Shown here piece after piece: positions 43,859-53,104 of a stretch of 64,000 nt of DNA. Source of the stretch: Anaerolineaceae bacterium. GTDB lineage: Bacteria; Chloroflexota; Anaerolineae; Anaerolineales; Anaerolineaceae. The stretch is taken from assembly GCA_002702705.1 (NCBI GenBank), contig PABH01000045.1:80147-144146 (forward strand), given 5' to 3'. A program made the translations under genes and the position numbers. The notes below the pieces were generated by a model, which was not told the origin of the DNA, did no database searches, and saw only the letters and a list, made by a program, of their open reading frames with translations. Every line of letters begins with the position of its first letter. Position 1 is the stretch's first letter.

Positions 43859-45235
43859 ATGAAAATTTACCCACCCGAACCATTTCGAATAAAAATGGTT
43901 GAACCCATTCATTTAATAAACAAACAAGAACGAGAAAAAGCTATTTTGGATGCTGGATATAACTTGTTTGGCTTAAGAGCAGAAGATGTATTTATTGACA
44001 TGCTTACCGATTCTGGTACTGGTTCGATGAGCCAAGCCCAGTGGGCCGGCATCATGATGGGCGATGAATCTTATGCTGGGGCAAGATCGTATTATCATTT
44101 AGCTGAGGTAATGTCGGATATTTTTGGTTTTGAGTTTTTTGTACCCACCCACCAGGGTCGGGCTGCAGAGAGTATCATCACCAATTTATTGATTAAACCA
44201 GGGGATAAGATTCCCTCTAACATGCATTTTGATACTACGGATGGCAATATTCGCGCCCGTTTGGGTCAGCCGGTTAATTTAGTTAATGACCAGGCATTTG
44301 ACACGCAAGCCATTCTGCCATTTAAGGGCAATATGGATACCAACAAATTACGGCAGTTTATCAAAGAAACTGGTGTAGAAAATATCCCATTTGGCACCAT
44401 AACCATCACCAACAATGCTGGTGGTGGGCAGCCTGTATCTTTACAAAATATTCGAGAAGTATCGCAAATTTATCGGGAAAACGGCATTCCATTTTTTATT
44501 GATGCCTGTCGTTTTGCTGAAAACGCATTTTTTATTAAACAGCGCGAGCCTGGTTACGAAGAAAAGCCAATTATTGAAATTGTCAGAGAGATCTTTAAAT
44601 TAGCGGATGGAGCTTGGATGAGCGCCAAAAAAGATGCTTTGGTTAATATTGGTGGTTTTTTGGCGGTAAGAGATGAAGCCTTATTCCAGAAAATATCTAA
44701 TGAACTCATCTTGCGGGAGGGGTTTGTCAGTTATGGTGGTCTGGCTGGACGTGATTTGGAAGCAATAGCTATTGGGCTGCGTGAGGGCTTGGAAGAAGAT
44801 TATTTAGCTTACCGCTTAGGACAAACCGCATATTTAGCGGAAACTCTTCAAGAATCCGGAATGCCCATTTTAGAACCCGCTGGCGGACATGCCGTTTATT
44901 TGGATGCCGGCAGTTTATTACCTCATATTCCGCAAGCCGAATTTCCAGGCCAGGCATTAGCCGTGGCTCTATACCAATACGGCGGTATTCGCGGTGTGGA
45001 GATCGGCTCCGTCATGTTTGCCTATCCGCATCCCGAAACAAACCAAATGATTTACCCAAAGTTGGAATTGGTACGTTTAGCGATTCCTCGTCGAGTATAT
45101 ACACAAAGCCATCTGGATTATATTGGTGAAACAGCAAAAGAGATCGTCTCCATTAAGGAGAATTTACGTGGTTTTAAATTCACTTACGCTCCCAAATTGC
45201 TTCGCCAATTCACAGCAAGGTTTGAGCCTGTGTAA
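43859..45235 (+). CDS. Tryptophanase / beta-eliminating lyase family protein
   Basis: A 458-residue PLP enzyme of the tryptophanase/tyrosine phenol-lyase family, which split an amino acid to pyruvate, ammonia and indole or phenol. Family blocks: PEPFRIKMVEPI, DMLTDSGTGSMS, FVPTHQGRAAES and MSAKKDALVNIGGF (PLP lysine in the KK pair, 257-258). Tryptophanase-type residues are Asp125 in FDTTDGN (Thr in phenol-lyases) and GVEIGS (the phenol-lyase Arg is absent). Near the end, LRQFTARF has Gln450 where E. coli tryptophanase has His463 and phenol-lyases Phe. Substrate is therefore uncertain, tryptophan most likely. Its stop abuts mazG tail to tail. Confidence 0.85.
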   Translation: MKIYPPEPFRIKMVEPIHLINKQEREKAILDAGYNLFGLRAEDVFIDMLTDSGTGSMSQAQWAGIMMGDESYAGARSYYHLAEVMSDIFGFEFFVPTHQGRAAESIITNLLIKPGDKIPSNMHFDTTDGNIRARLGQPVNLVNDQAFDTQAILPFKGNMDTNKLRQFIKETGVENIPFGTITITNNAGGGQPVSLQNIREVSQIYRENGIPFFIDACRFAENAFFIKQREPGYEEKPIIEIVREIFKLADGAWMSAKKDALVNIGGFLAVRDEALFQKISNELILREGFVSYGGLAGRDLEAIAIGLREGLEEDYLAYRLGQTAYLAETLQESGMPILEPAGGHAVYLDAGSLLPHIPQAEFPGQALAVALYQYGGIRGVEIGSVMFAYPHPETNQMIYPKLELVRLAIPRRVYTQSHLDYIGETAKEIVSIKENLRGFKFTYAPKLLRQFTARFEPV

Positions 45236-46708
45236 CTACAATCCTGTCTTTTTCGCCTCTTCCCAAATTAGATCCAATTCCTCAAAGGAATAATCCTGGA
45301 AACCTTTTCCTTCACTGGTGATTTTTTCTTCGATAAAATTAAACCGGTTGCGAAAGCGTTGGTTGGTTTCTCGTAATACCATTTCCGCATCAACATCATA
45401 CCAACGAACCACATTCACGATCGCAAATAATACATCACCCAATTCTTTAGCGCGTTCTTCTGGAGTGCCGGCATCTTTGACTTCTTCCAATTCTTCATAT
45501 ACTTTTTGGATAACAGGTTCAATAGTTTCCCAATCGAACCCAACCCGGGCAGCTCGATCCTGGATTTCCTGCGACTGAGCTAAAGCTGGGTATTCCTTCG
45601 GTACGCCTGACAACATACCATTTTCTTCTTTTTTACCATTTTGTTTACGTTCATCGGCTTTAATTTGATCCCAGTTGGTCAAAACGGTTTCAACACCATC
45701 TACTTCAACTGAACCAAAAACATGCGGATGACGGCGGATGATCTTGTCATAAATTCCTTTATTTATTTCTGCAAAGGTAAATTCCCCATCCTCTGCACCG
45801 ATCTGAGCATGTAAAACAATTTGCAGCAGCAAATCACCCAGTTCTTCTCGAATATGTTCCGGGTCATCTTCATCCAAGGCACTTAACAATTCATAAGTTT
45901 CGGAAAGCAAGTGTTTTCTTAATGTTTGATGGGTCTGCTTACGGTCCCAAGGGCAACCATCCGGAGCGCGTAGATGAGCGATGATTTCCTGAAATTCTTC
46001 AAAAGAAGAACCAAGCGGTAATGGTTCAACATAGAGTGAAGTTAAAATCCCTATTTTTGGACTGCGATCAATCTCATATAGGGCTAAATTTTCAATACAC
46101 TGTCCATCAGTTCCGGCTGCATGAATCAATTTAACCGGATGTTCATCCGGGAATACTTCCATTAATGTTTGTTTCACTTCAGCAGCAATCATTCGAGAAT
46201 AAACCTGAGCAATCAACACAGGCTTACTGGGCGGAAACTGTGGAAAGTTTGCATCCGCCATTTCCAAAGCATCCATCATTACGATATTGGGGAAAGGATC
46301 CAAAGCCAGGGCTGTAAAAACAGGTTCCAAAAAAGATACTGCTTCTAATACACGGCAAGGTATGCCCTTTAACGCTGCTTGTTTTACAATCTTATCGCAG
46401 GTACTTTCAGCCACATATGGATGGCCTGGCACACCATAGGTTATATCCTGACCGGTTGAAGCCAATTGGATAACTTTATCTACTATGTTTTGATAAACGT
46501 CTTCAAAACGCTCAGTTGTCTCATAAACCGAATCAAAAGAGTGAATTTTTAGTTGGGACGGAAAATCAACTAAAACGGGATGCTGTGCAGTTCGTAGATA
46601 TATTTCTTCTAAAGAGTTTATCCAATTCCAGGTTTCTCTGGTAATCAAATCAGGATTGCCCGGGCCTAAACCAATAATCGTAATGCCATGAAAGTTTTCA
46701 TTTGTCAT
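45236..46708 (-). CDS. mazG: Nucleoside triphosphate pyrophosphohydrolase MazG with N-terminal tetrapyrrole-methylase-like domain
   Basis: A 490-residue YabN-type fusion. Residues ~1-225 are a SAM-dependent tetrapyrrole methylase-like domain (ITIIGLGPGNPDLITRETW at the start, GVPGHPYVAE in the middle). Residues ~235-490 hold the two MazG repeats. The first has HLRAPDGCPWDRKQTHQTL, then ETYELLSALDEDDPEHIREELGDLLLQ in which the ExxE/ExxD metal ligands lie. The second has KVYEELEEVKDAG and KELGDVLFAIVNV. It hydrolyses aberrant or all NTPs to NMP + PPi. The stop codons of this gene and the tryptophanase-like gene are adjacent with no gap. Confidence 0.94.
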   Translation of the reverse strand: MTNENFHGITIIGLGPGNPDLITRETWNWINSLEEIYLRTAQHPVLVDFPSQLKIHSFDSVYETTERFEDVYQNIVDKVIQLASTGQDITYGVPGHPYVAESTCDKIVKQAALKGIPCRVLEAVSFLEPVFTALALDPFPNIVMMDALEMADANFPQFPPSKPVLIAQVYSRMIAAEVKQTLMEVFPDEHPVKLIHAAGTDGQCIENLALYEIDRSPKIGILTSLYVEPLPLGSSFEEFQEIIAHLRAPDGCPWDRKQTHQTLRKHLLSETYELLSALDEDDPEHIREELGDLLLQIVLHAQIGAEDGEFTFAEINKGIYDKIIRRHPHVFGSVEVDGVETVLTNWDQIKADERKQNGKKEENGMLSGVPKEYPALAQSQEIQDRAARVGFDWETIEPVIQKVYEELEEVKDAGTPEERAKELGDVLFAIVNVVRWYDVDAEMVLRETNQRFRNRFNFIEEKITSEGKGFQDYSFEELDLIWEEAKKTGL

Positions 46709-46733
46709 GTTACACCTGCCAATAATAAAACAA

Positions 46734-46774
46734 TACAGAATCTATCCAGACAAAATATCTGTACAGATTCTGTA
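46734..46774 (-). terminator. Probable terminator after rpsI
   Basis: TACAGAATCT/AGATTCTGTA 10-bp stem with a smaller inner hairpin (CAGA/TCTG); on the minus strand it is followed by TTGTTTTATT. It would end the ribosomal superoperon before mazG. Confidence 0.6.
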
Positions 46775-46802
46775 TAAAGTCCATTGGAAAACCAAGGAAA
46801 GA

Positions 46803-47195
46803 TTAACGTTTTGTGTAAGTTGGTGCCTTACGAGCGCGTTTCAAACCTGGTTTCTTACGTTCTTTCACACGTGGGTTTCGGGTCAGCAAACCAGCTTTTC
46901 GCATTGCGGGCAAATTATTTTCGTCCATTTTAACGAAAGCGCGTGCCAAACCCAAACGAACTGATTCGGTTTGACCCGTAACGCCGCCGCCACTCACTTT
47001 TACAGTCACATCAAAACCTTGATGTGATAAATCAAGTTTTGTGAAGGGCTGTAATAAGTTATCAACATCGCCCATCCGACCGAAATATTCGGCTAATTCA
47101 CGGCCATTGATCGTAAATTTTCCCGATCCTGACATGATGCGAACTCGAGCGGTACTAGCTTTACGGCGTCCAATTCCTTCGTAATATTGTGCCAT
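46803..47195 (-). CDS. rpsI: 30S ribosomal protein S9
   Basis: A 130-residue S9. It starts MAQYYEGIGRRKASTARVRI, has the central VKVSGGGVTGQTESVRLGLARA, and ends in the basic tail with RARKAPTYTKR, whose last Arg reaches the P-site tRNA anticodon loop. Twelve nucleotides downstream of rplM, in the universal rplM-rpsI pair. Last gene of the ribosomal block. Confidence 0.97.
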   Translation of the reverse strand: MAQYYEGIGRRKASTARVRIMSGSGKFTINGRELAEYFGRMGDVDNLLQPFTKLDLSHQGFDVTVKVSGGGVTGQTESVRLGLARAFVKMDENNLPAMRKAGLLTRNPRVKERKKPGLKRARKAPTYTKR

Positions 47196-47207
47196 TCAAC
47201 TGCTCCT

Positions 47208-47648
47208 TTATGCTACTGTTTTCGGCTGCTGAGCTTCATGCGGATGTTCACTGCCAGCGTAAATTCGCAAACGTTTCATTAAACGTGCGTTTTGTTTACT
47301 CTGGGGCAGCATCCGTTTTACGGCTGCACGAATAACACGATCTGGATGTGTTTCCATCTGGCGGCGCATGGTTACACTTTTTAACCCGCCCGGATACCCA
47401 GAATGGTGATGATACATCTTATCATCCAATCGTTTTTGATCAATATCTAATTCACTGGTATTGATCACGACAACAAAATCACCCATATCTACGCCTGGGG
47501 TGTATGTGGGTTTATGTTTACCCAACAAGTATTTTGCTATTTTAGTGGCCAGGCGACCCAAACGTTGGCCTTTTGCGTCGATCACAAGCCAATTGGATTC
47601 GGGTGTGCCTTTGATGACATACGTCTTTTCCACGATAATTTTCTCCAT
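47208..47648 (-). CDS. rplM: 50S ribosomal protein L13
   Basis: A 146-residue L13, normal length. Motifs NWLVIDAKGQRLGRLATKIA and LLGKHKPTYTPGVDMGDFVV, then YHHHSGYPGGLKSVTMRRQM. Preceded by truA in the common order rplQ-truA-rplM-rpsI. Confidence 0.97.
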   Translation of the reverse strand: MEKIIVEKTYVIKGTPESNWLVIDAKGQRLGRLATKIAKYLLGKHKPTYTPGVDMGDFVVVINTSELDIDQKRLDDKMYHHHSGYPGGLKSVTMRRQMETHPDRVIRAAVKRMLPQSKQNARLMKRLRIYAGSEHPHEAQQPKTVA

Positions 47649-47668
47649 AAACCAAAAAGGTTGATCCT

Positions 47669-48418
47669 TTAAGGATGATTGGGGGTACGATATTGCACCT
47701 CAACCAGTGAAAGCCCATGCGGTTTTGCAAGCCCTGGGACTTGCTTTTGCTGTTCCAAAACTCCGGCTTGAAGTTTTTCAACTGACCACTTGTCCTGCCC
47801 AATTTTCACCAGTAAAAAGACAATTCTTCTCACCATGTGATACAAAAAGGCATTTGCATGAAGTTTGAAAACATATTCCCGATCTTTTTGAAACCATTCT
47901 GCTTCAAATATGGTTCGGATAGTATGTCCTCCCGGCTGTGGTGCTTTACCAAAAGCCGAAAAATCATGCGTACCAAGTAAAACCTGTGCTGCAACTTGCA
48001 TTTTTGAAACATCTACTGGGGGCCAGACCTGCCAAGAAAAACGATTTATAAGCGGATTTCTATCGGGTTGGCAGTATATGCGGTAATGATAGCAGCGAGA
48101 TGTTGCGTTGTATCGTGGATGAAAATCATCCGCTGCAACCTTTACCGCATGCACCGCAATATCGTCGGGCAATAACGCATTAAGCGCTTTTTGCAAAACC
48201 TCACAACTATGTGCCCATTCAAAATCGAATGAGACCACTTGCCCTGAGGCATGCACCCCGGTATCAGTACGGCCAGCGGCGAAAATGGTTTGGCCCGGCC
48301 AACTAAGTTGGCGTAGAGCTTTTTCAATTTCGCCCTGTACTGTACGTGTTTCTCCCTGACGTTGATAGCCAGAGAAATTTGTACCGTCATAAGCAATCTT
48401 TAACTGGTAACGTGCCAT
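47669..48418 (-). CDS. truA: tRNA pseudouridine synthase A
   Basis: A 249-residue pseudouridine synthase acting on U38-U40 of the tRNA anticodon arm. The catalytic Asp is in AAGRTDTGVHASGQVVSF. Other family blocks: KIAYDGTNFSGYQRQ at the N-terminus, ARYNATSRCYHYRIYC-like HPRYNATSRCYHYRIY, and FLYHMVRRIVFLLVKIG near the C-terminus. Located between rplQ and rplM, as in many bacteria. Confidence 0.96.
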   Translation of the reverse strand: MARYQLKIAYDGTNFSGYQRQGETRTVQGEIEKALRQLSWPGQTIFAAGRTDTGVHASGQVVSFDFEWAHSCEVLQKALNALLPDDIAVHAVKVAADDFHPRYNATSRCYHYRIYCQPDRNPLINRFSWQVWPPVDVSKMQVAAQVLLGTHDFSAFGKAPQPGGHTIRTIFEAEWFQKDREYVFKLHANAFLYHMVRRIVFLLVKIGQDKWSVEKLQAGVLEQQKQVPGLAKPHGLSLVEVQYRTPNHP

Positions 48419-48447
48419 TTTTATCCGGTAAAATCAATCCGGATGAC

Positions 48448-48828
48448 TTACTCTTCCACCAACTCCAGAACGGCCATATCGGCTGCATCACCCTTGCGGG
48501 GTCCCAGTTTTAAAACCCGGGTATAGCCGCCATTGCGGTCGCTGAAGCGTGGCGCAATATCATCAAACAATTTTTTCACGATTTCGGCATCATTGCCGAG
48601 TTTTTTAGCAACCAAACGACGAGCATTGACTTTGTCAACCTCACTACCATCAGCACTATTACGCGCGATAGTAATCAAGCGTTCGGCCTCACCACGAATT
48701 GACATCGCTTTAGCACGGGTCGTACGAATACGTTCGTGTGTAAAAAGCTGACGTATCATGGTTCGGCGTAAGCTTCTACGCTGGTCTTTCGTACGACCGA
48801 GTTTATAACCTGCTACATGATGACGCAT
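48448..48828 (-). CDS. rplQ: 50S ribosomal protein L17
   Basis: A 126-residue L17 starting MRHHVAGYKLGRTKDQRRSL, with TRAKAMSIRGEAERLITIAR and NGGYTRVLKLGPRKGDAADM. Last ribosomal gene of the alpha block, 6 nt after rpoA. Confidence 0.97.
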   Translation of the reverse strand: MRHHVAGYKLGRTKDQRRSLRRTMIRQLFTHERIRTTRAKAMSIRGEAERLITIARNSADGSEVDKVNARRLVAKKLGNDAEIVKKLFDDIAPRFSDRNGGYTRVLKLGPRKGDAADMAVLELVEE

Positions 48829-48834
48829 TCTCGC

Positions 48835-49812
48835 TTACTCCGTATCTTCTTCATCGTCACCTTGTTGTAAAAAGCCTTTTTCCATCATTTTGTCGCGCAG
48901 CTCATCTAAGCTTTTTTCGCCAAAATTACGAATGGACATTACAGCTTCATCACCTTTTTCGAGCAGATCAAGAACATCACCAACTGTTGTCACACCGGTA
49001 CGTTTCAAACTATTAAACACACGCACCGATAAATCCAGATTTTCAATTGGTGTTTCTGCTGCCTCGCTGGTCAAGCGGCTTCCTGCGGAAGTCGGCTGTT
49101 CCAAGGTTACAACAAAAGCTTCTTCTGTAATACCGGAAATAAACCGAAGATGATCAACCAAAATTTTGGAAGCTTCACCCAAGGCGGTTTCCGGTTCAAT
49201 TGTTCCGTCAGTCCAAATTTCCAATTCTAATCGATCGAAATTTGTACTTTGTCCAACACGAGCCGAGCCAACCGTGTAATTAACACGACGAACTGGGCCA
49301 TAGATCGCATCAACGGGTAATTCACCAATTGGTAAACGACCACTGCGATCAGAACTTGGAGAATATCCACGACCACGTTCAACGGTCATATCAATTTCCA
49401 ATCGAGTTTGATTATCATTCACGGTAAATAAATACAACTCCGGGTTGACAATTTCTACTTCAGCCGGAACTTGAATATCGGCTGCAGTAACAACGCCTTC
49501 CCCACGAACATCTAAATGTAAATGAGCTGTATCTACATCATGCAAAATCACACGAATTTGTTTGATTTGCAACATTACCTGAATAACATCTTCGCGTACA
49601 CCTGGAATATCGCTGTATTCGTGCAGCACGTCCAAAATACGGACAGATGACACCGCTGCACCATCCAACGATGAAAGCAGTACTCGTCGCAATGCATTAC
49701 CCAGGGTGACACCGTAGCCCCGTTCTAAAGGACTAATCACAAATTTGCCATAATTACGAGCTTCGGCTTCTCGTTCTACTTTAGGTGTAACCATACTACT
49801 TAAAGCACACAC
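48835..49812 (-). CDS. rpoA: DNA-directed RNA polymerase subunit alpha
   Basis: A 325-residue alpha subunit. The N-terminal dimerisation domain has FVISPLERGYGVTLGNALRR and RVLLSSLDGAAV. The linker contains a short Ser/Thr/Glu-rich stretch. The C-terminal domain (~255-315) has VFNSLKRTGVTTVGDVLDLL and IRNFGEKSLDELRDKM, the UP-element and activator-binding region. It ends in an acidic tail. The start is a GTG with AAGGGG nine bases upstream; an internal ATG six codons later lacks a ribosome site. Confidence 0.97.
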   Translation of the reverse strand: MCALSSMVTPKVEREAEARNYGKFVISPLERGYGVTLGNALRRVLLSSLDGAAVSSVRILDVLHEYSDIPGVREDVIQVMLQIKQIRVILHDVDTAHLHLDVRGEGVVTAADIQVPAEVEIVNPELYLFTVNDNQTRLEIDMTVERGRGYSPSSDRSGRLPIGELPVDAIYGPVRRVNYTVGSARVGQSTNFDRLELEIWTDGTIEPETALGEASKILVDHLRFISGITEEAFVVTLEQPTSAGSRLTSEAAETPIENLDLSVRVFNSLKRTGVTTVGDVLDLLEKGDEAVMSIRNFGEKSLDELRDKMMEKGFLQQGDDEEDTE

Positions 49813-49861
49813 GCGGCACCCCTTCCTGATAAATCAGTAAGAATTATTCCTTGTTCAAACA

Positions 49862-50506
49862 TTAGCGCGAGTAATACTCAACAATCAACTGTTCATCGAG
49901 ACTACCGTCAATTTCAGCACGTTCGGGTAAACGAACAACTGAACCACTCATACTTGTCAGGTCACGATTTAACCACAAGGCTGATGGACGTTTTTCAGCA
50001 ATTTCAGCTATCTCTTTGAAGAATTCCAGTTTACGAGAGCTTTCACGCACGGTCACAACATCACCAAGACGCAATAACATAGACGGAATGTCAGATTTTA
50101 CGCCATTTACTTCAAAGTGACCGTGATTTACAAATTGACGTGCCTGACTTCTGCTGGAAGCCAAACCCATGCGATAGACAACATTATCAAGTCGCAATTC
50201 CAGGGTTTGAAGCAGGTTTAAGCCAGTTAAACCACGTTTCTTTAATGCCACGGAGAAATAACGACGGAACTGACGTTCCAACACACCGTAATTTCGACGG
50301 GCTCGTTGTTTTGCACGTAATTGACGTGCATAGTCAGAAGTCCGACCGGCACCGCCACGCATAGAACGTGAACGGCCGTGTTGACCAGGTGCCCAACTGC
50401 GTTTTTCAAATGAGCATTTTGGACTAAAGCAGCGTGCACCTTTTAAGTACAGTTTTTCACCTTCGCGCCGACATAGTTTACATACCGGACCGATATATCT
50501 TGCCAT
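49862..50506 (-). CDS. rpsD: 30S ribosomal protein S4
   Basis: A 214-residue S4 of the zinc-binding (C+) type: cysteines at 9, 12, 26 and 31 (CKLCRREG then RCFSPKC). The S4 RNA-binding domain is around [20 protein letters not shown]. In other bacteria S4 represses the alpha operon. 49 nt separate it from rpoA. Confidence 0.97.
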   Translation of the reverse strand: MARYIGPVCKLCRREGEKLYLKGARCFSPKCSFEKRSWAPGQHGRSRSMRGGAGRTSDYARQLRAKQRARRNYGVLERQFRRYFSVALKKRGLTGLNLLQTLELRLDNVVYRMGLASSRSQARQFVNHGHFEVNGVKSDIPSMLLRLGDVVTVRESSRKLEFFKEIAEIAEKRPSALWLNRDLTSMSGSVVRLPERAEIDGSLDEQLIVEYYSR

Positions 50507-50527
50507 TAATCATCCCTCTTTCTGTTA

Positions 50528-50932
50528 TTAGACGCGGCGTTTCTTCGGAGGCCGACAACCATTATGTGGTACCGGTGTTACATCTGCAATAGCTGTAACT
50601 TTGATTCCCATACCTTGAATCGCACGAATTGCGGATTCACGACCTGGGCCAGGGCCTTTGATAATCAGGTTTACTTCCTGCACACCCATTTGTTGTGCAG
50701 TTTTCAATGCCTGCTCTGCAGCCAAACGGGCAGCAAATGGCGTACTCTTACGAGAACCTTTGAAACCCGCTGATCCTGAGCTCGCCCAACAAACCGTATT
50801 ACCTTGTTTATCAGTTACGGTCACAATGGTGTTATTGAATGAAGCAAAAATGTGAACTGTCGCAGCGGACAGTTGTCGCTTCACTTTGCGAGCTGAAGAA
50901 GTGCGTCTAGCTGAACGAACATTTTGAGCCAT
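50528..50932 (-). CDS. rpsK: 30S ribosomal protein S11
   Basis: A 134-residue S11. Motifs [37 protein letters not shown] and the universal [15 protein letters not shown], ending in [11 protein letters not shown]. It is preceded by a 120-nt gap holding a strong RNA structure. Confidence 0.97.
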   Translation of the reverse strand: MAQNVRSARRTSSARKVKRQLSAATVHIFASFNNTIVTVTDKQGNTVCWASSGSAGFKGSRKSTPFAARLAAEQALKTAQQMGVQEVNLIIKGPGPGRESAIRAIQGMGIKVTAIADVTPVPHNGCRPPKKRRV

Positions 50933-50984
50933 ATTTCCTCACTTACCTCTTGATTCACTTCTAAATCAACAGTTCTGATCATTA

Positions 50985-51040
50985 AGCTTGCGCGGCAGCC
51001 GCGGGACGAGGGGAAGGGATCCCATAAACCGACGCAAGCT
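50985..51040 (-). promoter_or_regulatory. Structured RNA element between rpsM and rpsK
   Basis: In the 120-nt gap, AGCTTGCG (50985-50992) pairs with CGCAAGCT (51033-51040). Inside lie CGCGGCAGCCGCG (50991-51003) and GGGATCCC (51017-51024), each self-complementary. The inner and outer stems share bases, so alternative folds are possible. Candidate site for S4/S11/S13 feedback control or for RNA processing. Confidence 0.5.
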
Positions 51041-51052
51041 CTCTTCTCAAAA

Positions 51053-51442
51053 CTATTTCTTTGTAGCACCTCGGCGGCGGCCACGACCGGCAACCGTCTT
51101 CTTCGGTCCTTTACGGGTACGAGCGTTTGTGCGTGTTCGTTGTCCACGCGCGGGCAGATTTCGACGATGGCGTAATCCTCGGTAACAACCGATTTCCACC
51201 AATCGTTTAATGTTCATCTGCGTTTCTCGACGTAAATCACCTTCAACTGTAAAGTTTTTGGCGATATATTCACGCAACAAATTGGCAGCTTCTTCTGACA
51301 AATCACGGACACGAATATCCGGATTTACCCGTGTGCTTTCCAAAATTTGAGCTGCGCGTGTGGGACCGATCCCGTAAATATACGTTAATGCAATTTCAAT
51401 GCGCTTATTGCGCGGGAGATCAACACCTTCGATTCTTGCCAT
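51053..51442 (-). CDS. rpsM: 30S ribosomal protein S13
   Basis: A 129-residue S13, starting [20 protein letters not shown] after Met, with [14 protein letters not shown] (helix-hairpin-helix) and a basic tail [18 protein letters not shown] that touches the A- and P-site tRNAs. Eleven nucleotides after rpmJ. Confidence 0.97.
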   Translation of the reverse strand: MARIEGVDLPRNKRIEIALTYIYGIGPTRAAQILESTRVNPDIRVRDLSEEAANLLREYIAKNFTVEGDLRRETQMNIKRLVEIGCYRGLRHRRNLPARGQRTRTNARTRKGPKKTVAGRGRRRGATKK

Positions 51443-51452
51443 GTATACCTAC

Positions 51453-51566
51453 CTACCCCTGTCGCTGTTTATGCTTTGGGTTTTCACAGATTACACGTAA
51501 TCTGCCATGTCGCTTAATGATTTTACATTTTGAGCAACGTTTTTTAATAGACGGTGATACTTTCAT
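51453..51566 (-). CDS. rpmJ: 50S ribosomal protein L36
   Basis: A 37-residue L36 found by reading between map and rps[21 protein letters not shown], then [16 protein letters not shown]. Zinc ligands are Cys11, Cys14, Cys27 and His32, so this is the zinc-binding form. It directly precedes rpsM. infA, which usually lies between map and rpmJ, is not present in the 62-nt gap. Confidence 0.96.
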   Translation of the reverse strand: MKVSPSIKKRCSKCKIIKRHGRLRVICENPKHKQRQG

Positions 51567-51628
51567 GATCACTACTCCTCGTATAATTGCGTAGACTTTT
51601 TAAGCCAAAGCGGCAATTATACCGTTTT

Positions 51629-52429
51629 CTACAATTTTCGTCCAGGCTTTCGCCCGTCTTTTAACAAAGTTAAGACCATTGGTCCATTTTCGGTTACCGC
51701 GACTGAGTGTTCAAAATGCGCTGTCAGTGATTTATCATACGAAATGACAGTCCACTGATCTCGCAGCACTTTCGTTGCCGGGGTACCAACCAGTACCATC
51801 GGCTCCAAAGCAATTGTCATACCAGGGCGTAATAATATGCCTCGACCAGCAACTCCGTAGTTGGGCACCTGGGGTCCTTCATGCATTTTTCGGCCAACAC
51901 CATGCCCCGTATATTCTCGAGTAACATAATAACCTTTCGACTCAACAAATTGTTGAATCGCGGATGAAACATCTCCCACCCGATTACCCGGAACCATTTT
52001 TTCAATTCCGATGTACAAAGATTCCTCAGTCACACGTAACAGGTTAAGTGTGGCTTCTGTAACAGCACCTACCGGTACAGAAATTGCTGAATCAGCTACA
52101 AACCCTTCTAACACGGTACCACAATCTATCGAAACAATATCCCCTTCCTTTAATTTCCGGTTACCCGGAATGCCATGCACCAATTCTTCATTCACACTGA
52201 TGGTAGTGCTGGCTGGATAAGGATACGCGCCTGGATAATTTTTGAATGGTGAATACACACCATGTTTCTTTAGAACCTCTTCTGCAGCGGCGTTCAAATC
52301 AGCAGTTTTCGCACCAGGAATTGTAGCATCCGCAGCAGCCTGTAATGCCTCGGCATTAATTTCTCCAGCTCTGCGCATAATCTCTAATTCACTTTTGGAC
52401 TTAATGCTGACTTGTCGTTCCCAAGACAT
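51629..52429 (-). CDS. map: Methionine aminopeptidase, type I
   Basis: A 266-residue metallopeptidase removing the N-terminal Met. Metal ligands are the two Asp in SIDCGTVLEGFVADSAI, the His in GHGVGRKMHEGPQVPNYG, and the Glu in ALEPMVLVG and VAVTENGP. The N-terminal substrate-side region is KSKSELEIMRRAGEI. Its ATG lies two nucleotides after the adk stop, so the two are coupled. Confidence 0.96.
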   Translation of the reverse strand: MSWERQVSIKSKSELEIMRRAGEINAEALQAAADATIPGAKTADLNAAAEEVLKKHGVYSPFKNYPGAYPYPASTTISVNEELVHGIPGNRKLKEGDIVSIDCGTVLEGFVADSAISVPVGAVTEATLNLLRVTEESLYIGIEKMVPGNRVGDVSSAIQQFVESKGYYVTREYTGHGVGRKMHEGPQVPNYGVAGRGILLRPGMTIALEPMVLVGTPATKVLRDQWTVISYDKSLTAHFEHSVAVTENGPMVLTLLKDGRKPGRKL

Positions 52430-52431
52430 GG

Positions 52432-53091
52432 TTATCCTACCTTCTCATTAATAGCTTTTAACAATTGTGAAGTTACTTCCTCAATTGGTAATGTGCCATC
52501 AACCTCTACCAATAAACCTGCTTTACGATAATAATCAATCAATGGTGAAGTCTGCTCCATATAAACATCAATTCGATGTTTTACAGTCTCAGACTGGTCA
52601 TCGACTCGTTGATACAGAGCTGCACCATCAAAATCGCAAATTCCGGCTACTTTGGGCGGGTTGTAAACGGCGTGGTAAACAAAACCACATGTTGGGCAAG
52701 ACCAACGGCCACTTAGTCTTTCAATTAAGACATCTGCATCAACAGAGATATATGGGACACAATCTATTTTTGCATCCCATTCATTTAACATCTCTGCTAA
52801 GGCTTCTGCCTGAGCGGGTGTACGGGGGAAACCATCTAATAAGGCCCCTTCCGCACAATCGGGTCGTTTCAGGCGATCACGAATCATAGCTATCGTAACG
52901 TCATCAGGTACCAATTCACCACGGTCCATAAAACCTTTGGCTAATTTTCCAAGTTCAGTCTGGTTTTTCAAATTCTCACGAAAAATATCACCGGAAGAGA
53001 CATGAGCAAGATTAAGTGTTTTTGAAATGATTTGGGCTTGCGTCCCTTTACCTGCACCTGGAGGTCCTAATAAAACGATATAATGTGCCAT
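52432..53091 (-). CDS. adk: Adenylate kinase
   Basis: A 219-residue long-form adenylate kinase (2 ADP to ATP + AMP). P-loop GPPGAGKGTQAQI (8-20) and AMP site SSGDIFREN. The LID domain has a zinc pattern CPTC, then C-x2-D (CDFD), a known Cys3Asp variant of the four-cysteine LID. Standard spc-block position between secY and map. Confidence 0.96.
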   Translation of the reverse strand: MAHYIVLLGPPGAGKGTQAQIISKTLNLAHVSSGDIFRENLKNQTELGKLAKGFMDRGELVPDDVTIAMIRDRLKRPDCAEGALLDGFPRTPAQAEALAEMLNEWDAKIDCVPYISVDADVLIERLSGRWSCPTCGFVYHAVYNPPKVAGICDFDGAALYQRVDDQSETVKHRIDVYMEQTSPLIDYYRKAGLLVEVDGTLPIEEVTSQLLKAINEKVG

Positions 53092-53104
53092 TTTCGTTTC
53101 CTTC

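Noticed and set aside
51567..51628. A hidden infA in the map-rpmJ gap
   Set aside because: The gap is only 62 nt, too short for the ~72-codon gene.
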